Source of the DNA: Chromatocurvus sp046260215 | GTDB taxonomy: Bacteria > Pseudomonadota > Gammaproteobacteria > Pseudomonadales > Halieaceae | Reading direction: 5' to 3' | Length of the DNA: 18,896 nt | Assembly (NCBI GenBank): GCA_046260215.1 | Contig: JBHEPQ010000011.1 | Location: 1 to 18,896 of the forward strand | Part shown: piece by piece, positions 14,959 through 18,896 of the stretch | How the letters are laid out: every line of letters starts with the position of its first letter | Position numbering within the stretch: position 1 is the stretch's first letter | Program-made: the position numbers and the translations under genes | Notes under the pieces: model-generated | Database searches by the model: none | What the model was told of the DNA's origin: nothing | The model's input: the letters and a program-made list of their open reading frames with translations, nothing else

Positions 14959-16248
14959 ATGTCTTGCGCCCAGACCCACGTCGACTCCTGGTATGCCGCG
15001 AGTGCCAACCGCCAGCTGCACTGCCCGCCGCTCGCGGGAAGTGCGTGCGCGGATGTATGCATAGTCGGCGGTGGCTACACCGGGCTTTCAAGCGCCATTC
15101 ACCTGCGCAGGCAGGGCTACAGCGTCATTCTGCTCGAGGCCAACCGTCTGGGCTGGGGTGCATCGGGCCGCAACGGCGGACACGTCGGCACCGGCCAATG
15201 CGCAGGCCAGCAGGAGCTGGAGGCGCTGGTAGGCATTGAGCGGGCGCGAGCGCTCTGGGATCTGGGTCTGGAAGGCGTACAGACCGTGTGTGACCTGGTG
15301 GATGCATTCAGCATAGACTGCGAGCTCAAGCGCGGCGATCTGCACGTGGCGAGCACCATGGGCGACGCGCGCAAGCTGGCGGCAGAGGTGGAACACCTGC
15401 AGAAGGCGTATGACTACGACCCGGTCAGCTATATCGAGCCCGATTCCCTCGTCGACCTCACCTCGGGCCAGGGCTTTCACGGCGCCGCGCTGGACAGCGG
15501 CGCGCGCCACCTGCACCCGCTCAACTATGCCCTCGGGCTGGCCGCAGCGGCACAGCAGCTGGGCGCGACGCTGCACGAGAAAAGCCGGGTTACTGGCTAT
15601 ACCGAGGGCAAGACGGTAACGGTGTACACCGAAGCGGGCAGCGTGGAGGCAGAATTCCTTGTGCTGGGCTGCAACGGCTATCTCGGCGGGCTGGAGCCGC
15701 GCACCGCCGGTCGCATCATGCCGATCAACAACTACATGCTGGCGACCGAGCCCCTTCCAGAGGCCACCGCACGGCGCTTGATCCGCGATGACACCTCGGT
15801 ATCGGACACGCGCTTCGTCGTCAATTACTGGAAGCTATCCGCTGATAATCGCCTTCTATTCGGCGGCGGCGAAACCTACAGCCGACGCCTGCCGACCGAC
15901 ATCAAACGCTTTGTGCGCCCGCACATGCTCAGGATATACCCGGAACTCGCTGACACCCGAATCGACTATGCCTGGGGCGGAACCCTTGCCATCACCATGA
16001 ACCGGATGCCGGACTTCGGGCGGCTATCACCGCAGGTCTACTACGCCCACGGCTACTCGGGCCACGGCGTGCCGATTGCGACCCTCGCCGGCAAGCTGGT
16101 CGCGGAAGCGATCGCCGGCCAGGCGGAACGCTTTGACGTCATGTCCAGCGTGCCCATAGCACGCTTCCCGGGCGGCACATTGCTGCGCTGGCCGGGGCTG
16201 GTGGCCGGCATGCTTTTCTACAGCCTGCGCGACCGTCTCGCGCGCTGA
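14959..16248 (+). CDS. puuB: FAD-dependent amine oxidoreductase, gamma-glutamylputrescine oxidase (PuuB) type
   Basis: The 429-residue protein is a DAO-family flavoenzyme. VCIVGGGYTGLSSAIHLRRQ (33-52) is the Rossmann ADP-binding fold, Glu60 closes the second strand, and GWGASGRNGGHVGTG (65-79) is the strongly conserved FAD loop of the PuuB/OrdL subgroup. A late YAWGGTLAITMNRMPDFG and then YYAHGYSGHGV motif is also typical. PuuB oxidises gamma-glutamylputrescine to the aldehyde with oxygen in the cytoplasm, the step after PuuA. The ATG at 14959 is chosen over an upstream one since the upstream stretch holds the promoter. The next gene starts 2 nt after the stop. The full puu set (puuC, puuD) is not in this window, so the exact amine is uncertain. 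Confidence 0.85.
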   Translation: MSCAQTHVDSWYAASANRQLHCPPLAGSACADVCIVGGGYTGLSSAIHLRRQGYSVILLEANRLGWGASGRNGGHVGTGQCAGQQELEALVGIERARALWDLGLEGVQTVCDLVDAFSIDCELKRGDLHVASTMGDARKLAAEVEHLQKAYDYDPVSYIEPDSLVDLTSGQGFHGAALDSGARHLHPLNYALGLAAAAQQLGATLHEKSRVTGYTEGKTVTVYTEAGSVEAEFLVLGCNGYLGGLEPRTAGRIMPINNYMLATEPLPEATARRLIRDDTSVSDTRFVVNYWKLSADNRLLFGGGETYSRRLPTDIKRFVRPHMLRIYPELADTRIDYAWGGTLAITMNRMPDFGRLSPQVYYAHGYSGHGVPIATLAGKLVAEAIAGQAERFDVMSSVPIARFPGGTLLRWPGLVAGMLFYSLRDRLAR

Positions 16249-16250
16249 CC

Positions 16251-17276
16251 ATGGCACTGATCCCGCTTCGGACACAGGCCAGCGACAGCTGGCAACAGCA
16301 GCTTCGCGACGCCATCCGCACGCCGGATGCCCTCGCCCGGGCGCTGAGCCTTGACGTTTCCCAACTCGGCTTTTCGTCACGGGCCGACCGCGACTTTGCC
16401 CTGCAGGTGCCGCGGGCCTTCGTCTCGCGCATGCTGCCCGGTGACCCCGACGATCCGCTACTGCGCCAGATTCTCGCCGCCGCCGCGGAAGATATCGTGC
16501 ACCCCGCCTATAGCGAGGACCCGGTCGGTGAGACAGGCAGCGCCAACCCGGTCCCGGGCATCATTCACAAATACCGCGGACGGCTGCTGATGACGGTCGC
16601 CAGCGGCTGTGCCGTGAACTGCCGCTATTGCTTCCGGCGGCATTTTCCCTATGCCGACAACCAGCTCAGTCGCCGCGAGCGACAGCAGGCCGTTGCCTAT
16701 ATCGCCGGCGACGACAGCATCGGTGAAGTTATCCTCAGCGGTGGCGATCCACTCATTGCGCGGGATGAAACACTGTCCGAACTGGTGGACGCACTGTCGG
16801 TCATCCCGCACGTCCATACGCTGCGCATTCACACCCGGCTTCCCATCGTTATTCCCGAAAGGGTCACTCCGTGGCTGCTCAAGGCCATCTGTCGACCGGG
16901 TTTGTCTGTAGTCGTCGTTCTGCACAGCAATCACCCGAACGAGATAGATGCCGCGGTCACGGCCTCGGTCGGGCGGCTGCGGGCAGCGGGCATTACCGTG
17001 CTCAACCAGGCGGTGCTGCTCGCCGGCGTAAACGACAGCGTCGACACCCTGGCGCGGCTGTCGGCTGCCCTGTTCGGTGCCGGCGTTCTGCCCTACTACC
17101 TGCACCTGCTGGACCGGGTTCAGGGCGCCGCACACTTCGCCGTTGAAGAGCGCCGTGCACGGGCGCTGATGGGTGAACTTGCGGTGCGCTGCCCGGGCTA
17201 TCTGGTGCCGAGACTGGTGCGCGAATCGGCGGGGCAGGGCAGCAAGCGCGAGCTGGCACCGCTCTATCCTTACTGA
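16251..17276 (+). CDS. epmB: EF-P beta-lysylation protein EpmB, radical SAM lysine 2,3-aminomutase family
   Basis: The 341-residue protein has the radical SAM iron-sulfur motif CAVNCRYCFRR (Cys120, Cys124, Cys127) and the aminomutase-typical VILSGGDPL and HTRLPIVIPERVT segments, with PYYLHLLDRVQGAAHF near the C-terminus contributing to PLP and substrate binding. Length (about 340) fits EpmB rather than the longer (over 400) catabolic lysine 2,3-aminomutases. EpmB converts (S)-alpha-lysine to (R)-beta-lysine, which EpmA attaches to elongation factor P to relieve ribosome stalling on polyproline. Its ATG starts only 2 nt after the puuB-like stop, so translation is probably coupled. The usual partner efp and epmA are not visible here. 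A tandem repeat spans its stop codon. Confidence 0.9.
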   Translation: MALIPLRTQASDSWQQQLRDAIRTPDALARALSLDVSQLGFSSRADRDFALQVPRAFVSRMLPGDPDDPLLRQILAAAAEDIVHPAYSEDPVGETGSANPVPGIIHKYRGRLLMTVASGCAVNCRYCFRRHFPYADNQLSRRERQQAVAYIAGDDSIGEVILSGGDPLIARDETLSELVDALSVIPHVHTLRIHTRLPIVIPERVTPWLLKAICRPGLSVVVVLHSNHPNEIDAAVTASVGRLRAAGITVLNQAVLLAGVNDSVDTLARLSAALFGAGVLPYYLHLLDRVQGAAHFAVEERRARALMGELAVRCPGYLVPRLVRESAGQGSKRELAPLYPY

Positions 17277-17297
17277 GGATCCCCACTGAGCATCCCC
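17272..17297 (+). repeat. 13-bp tandem repeat spanning the epmB stop codon
   Basis: ACTGAGGATCCCC (17272-17284) and ACTGAGCATCCCC (17285-17297) differ by one base, and a third start ATTGACC follows. The TGA at 17274 is the epmB stop; with a 13-bp period the TGAs at 17287 and 17300 fall in the other two frames, so the short block closes all three plus-strand frames. The rest of the gap to 17388 has no clear promoter or terminator. Confidence 0.75.
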
Positions 17298-17388
17298 ATT
17301 GACCGCAAAACGCCGGTTGCTGTACTTGCCGCACACTAGCGCATAAAGTTGTGACCTTATACGCCTTACCAAGACAAGCAAGCGAACC

Positions 17389-18456
17389 ATGACTCGACAG
17401 ACTCTATCTCCCGACGACGCGATGAAGCGCGCCCAGGACGGGCCCGGCGAGCACACTCTTCGCGTGACGACTTCTAATGGCGGCATCATGGGATTTTTGC
17501 GCTTCTGGCTGGGGGTTCTTGGCGCGGCGGGCAAGAACTGGCTCGAGAGCCAGGCGTTCATTTATGCGGCGGCACTGGCCTTCTTCACGGTGTTCTCGAT
17601 TGCGCCGGTCATGATCGTGGCGGTAACCGTTGTGGGCCTGGTGCTCGGCGAAAAAGCCGCCGAAGGCGAAATCATGGAACAGCTGCAGGCAGGTATTGGG
17701 CCCGAAGCGGCCGAGGTGGTGCAGACGGCGGTGGTCAATTCCCAGATCGACCAGAGTGGCCTTTTTCCCAGCCTGATCGGGATCGCAGCAATTATTCTCG
17801 GTGCCACGACGGTTTTCGCCCAGATGCAGCAGTCCCTGAACGCGATCTGGGACGTGACCGCGCGGCCGTCCCGCAACAGCGCGCTCATGTATGTTCGAAG
17901 CCGCGTTCTGTCCCTGACCATTGTCCTCGCCATCGGTTTTATTCTGCTGGTATCACTCCTGTTGAGCGTCGCCCTGCGCACGGCGATAACGTTTGCCGAG
18001 CAGTGGCTCCCCGTTCCTCCTTTCGTGCTGATCGGCTTCGAGCTGGCGCTGTCTTTCAGCGTCGTCACGCTGTTGTTCGCCGCCATGTTCCGTATTCTGC
18101 CCGACGTGATCCTGGGCTGGAGGGATGTACTCATCGGCGGGGCCATCACCGCAGCGCTGTTTACCCTCGGCCGATCACTGATCGCCATCTATCTGGCGAA
18201 TACCGCCACCGCTTCCACCTACGGCGCGGCGGGCTCACTGGTGGTTCTGCTATTGTGGGTCAACTATTCCTCACTCATACTGCTGTTCGGCGCAGCATTC
18301 ACACGCGCACAGCTCGAGGCCCGAGGTGGCACGATCCGGCCAAAGGATACGGCGGTGCGGATACACCGGCATTTTGTTGAAGACACCGCACAGGACACTC
18401 CAAAGGACACTCCAAAGAACACTCCACAGGACACTCCACTAGACAAAGCCACCTGA
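17389..18456 (+). CDS. YihY/BrkB-family inner-membrane protein with repeat-bearing C-terminal tail
   Basis: The 355-residue protein shows the YihY (UPF0761/BrkB) layout: a first membrane helix after IYAAALAFFTVFSIAPVMIV (59-78), an amphipathic segment, QQSLNAIWDV (147-156), then membrane helices near 173-197, 210-234, 246-270 and the conserved TASTYGAAGSLVVLLLWVNY (274-293) leading to a last helix. Members are multi-pass proteins of unclear function; an RNase BN assignment once given to the family was wrong. The first 33 residues are polar and poorly conserved-looking, and a later Met34 (17488) could be the start; neither has a strong ribosome binding site. The C-terminus is odd: 12-bp units encode a run of DTPK-like four-residue repeats at 332-351, unlike the rest of the protein. 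Confidence 0.88.
   Translation: MTRQTLSPDDAMKRAQDGPGEHTLRVTTSNGGIMGFLRFWLGVLGAAGKNWLESQAFIYAAALAFFTVFSIAPVMIVAVTVVGLVLGEKAAEGEIMEQLQAGIGPEAAEVVQTAVVNSQIDQSGLFPSLIGIAAIILGATTVFAQMQQSLNAIWDVTARPSRNSALMYVRSRVLSLTIVLAIGFILLVSLLLSVALRTAITFAEQWLPVPPFVLIGFELALSFSVVTLLFAAMFRILPDVILGWRDVLIGGAITAALFTLGRSLIAIYLANTATASTYGAAGSLVVLLLWVNYSSLILLFGAAFTRAQLEARGGTIRPKDTAVRIHRHFVEDTAQDTPKDTPKNTPQDTPLDKAT
18382..18441 (+). repeat. In-frame 12-bp tandem repeat at the 3' end of the yihY-like gene
   Basis: Five 12-bp units (18382, 18394, 18406, 18418, 18430) such as GACACTCCAAAG encode DTAQ, DTPK, DTPK, NTPQ and DTPL. The units are nearly identical at DNA level with mostly single-base changes, which points to recent slippage duplication rather than selection for the peptide. 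Confidence 0.9.
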
Positions 18457-18487
18457 GCAAACCATCCATTCAATCAAGGAGTACAGC

Positions 18488-18781
18488 ATGAGCGAAAGCA
18501 GCCGCAAGGAATTCATCGACAGGCTTAAAGGCCAGCTCGACGATATCGACGCCAACATGGGCAAGATCGAAAAGCGCGCCGATGAGCTCGAAGGCGAGGC
18601 GCGCAAGGAATACGAGAAGCGTCTCAACGATCTGCGCGAGGACCGCCGCAAGGCACAGAAACGCATAGATGATGCGCGCGCCGCGGGCGAGGAACAGTGG
18701 CAGGAGATCAAGGACGATGCCGAGCACGCCTGGAAGGCGCTGGGCAATTCGTTCAATTATTTCAAGTCACACTTCAAATAG
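18488..18781 (+). CDS. Small coiled-coil protein, probably cytoplasmic
   Basis: The 97-residue product is almost wholly helical and highly charged (E, K, R, D, A) with heptad-like leucine/isoleucine spacing from about residue 8 to 80, and no signal peptide or membrane segment. It ends with an aromatic-rich WKALGNSFNYFKSHFK. Small proteins of this style occur in many proteobacteria and are usually labelled coiled-coil or sll1863-like stress-related; no function can be given. A strong AAGGAG (18476-18481) lies six bases before the ATG, suggesting high expression. It begins 31 bp after the yihY-like stop and could be co-transcribed. Its stop is only 8 bp from the end of the convergent outer-membrane gene. 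Confidence 0.8.
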   Translation: MSESSRKEFIDRLKGQLDDIDANMGKIEKRADELEGEARKEYEKRLNDLREDRRKAQKRIDDARAAGEEQWQEIKDDAEHAWKALGNSFNYFKSHFK

Positions 18782-18788
18782 GCAGCCG

Positions 18789-18896
18789 TCAGAACCGCAG
18801 CTCCCACTGCAGGCGAAAACGGTAGCGCGAATCCGACTCCTGAAGCGCGGGATCGCCCACAGTCAGGTGGGCGATCTCGGCGGAAATCTTGTTTTC
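18789..18896 (-). CDS. Outer-membrane beta-barrel protein, C-terminal fragment
   Basis: On the minus strand the frame is open from the window edge to a TGA (complement of 18789-18791) and encodes 35 residues ending SDSRYRFRLQWELRF. The alternating polar/hydrophobic strand with a terminal phenylalanine is the typical signal for insertion by the BAM complex, so this is the last strand of an outer-membrane barrel. The preceding ISAEIAHLTVGDPAL may be the previous strand and turn. The family cannot be named from this fragment; the start is outside the window. Confidence 0.65.
   Translation of the reverse strand, partial: ENKISAEIAHLTVGDPALQESDSRYRFRLQWELRF
18848..18879. repeat. Perfect long inverted repeat inside the outer-membrane gene 3' end
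   Basis: GATCGCCCAC (18851-18860) and GTGGGCGATC (18867-18876) are an exact 10-bp inverted repeat with a 6-nt loop. The stem extends outward three more pairs with one G-T wobble (18848-18850 with 18877-18879). It is within coding sequence and lacks a T-tract. It may act on read-through transcripts from the convergent small gene. Confidence 0.7.

Noticed and set aside
13499..15064. A 521-codon plus-strand open frame over the PuuA-like gene
   Set aside because: It lies antisense to a gene with full glutamine synthetase motifs and runs into the oxidase gene in a different frame; no family features are visible.

Overview
The window is GC-rich chromosomal DNA with tightly packed genes. The content suggests a free-living, probably marine, aerobic gammaproteobacterium: a TonB-dependent receptor, a periplasmic molybdenum hydroxylase, a GPH-type symporter, polyamine-type catabolic enzymes and an EpmB-type aminomutase. 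A Halieaceae/Cellvibrionales-like lineage is a guess from gene content only. I see no phage, IS element, CRISPR array, rRNA or tRNA.

Layout. 1-135 is the 3' end of a class II fumarase. 326-3621 holds a TonB-dependent receptor followed after 11 bp by an XdhC-family cofactor-insertion protein with a TTG start. Convergent to these, on the minus strand (3725-6432), are the two subunits of a Tat-exported isoquinoline-1-oxidoreductase-like molybdenum hydroxylase (iorA-iorB order, ATGA overlap). 6648-8103 carries a conserved inner-membrane protein and a secreted fasciclin-domain protein with its own promoter and a clear intrinsic terminator. A minus-strand GNAT-like acetyltransferase (GTG start) lies at 8220-8726. 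8861-13222 is a plus-strand run: GPH symporter, CPA-type Na+(K+)/H+ antiporter with a TrkA-N-like tail, HNH endonuclease, and a divergent shikimate-kinase-like protein. A divergent pair at 13481-16248 is a glutamine-synthetase-like (PuuA-type) ligase and a PuuB-type FAD oxidase. An EpmB-type radical SAM aminomutase starts 2 nt after the oxidase. A YihY/BrkB membrane protein, a small coiled-coil protein and the C-terminus of an outer-membrane beta-barrel protein close the window.

How the genes may work together. The receptor, XdhC and IorAB would make a small uptake-plus-periplasmic-oxidation module. The symporter and antiporter could form a sodium cycle. The PuuA/PuuB-like pair could start gamma-glutamylation and oxidation of an amine. 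These links are inferences from proximity.

No large unknown system is evident. Two structural features stand out. First, short (10-16 bp) tandem repeats occur repeatedly at gene borders, often spanning or abutting stop codons (about 139, 3637, 6514, 8160, 12028, 17272 and, in frame, 18382). Second, the leader between the antiporter and the HNH gene (12028-12130) combines a repeat made of tiny ATG-stop reading frames with two interleaved inverted repeats, the second running up to the HNH start codon. This looks like a possible switch.
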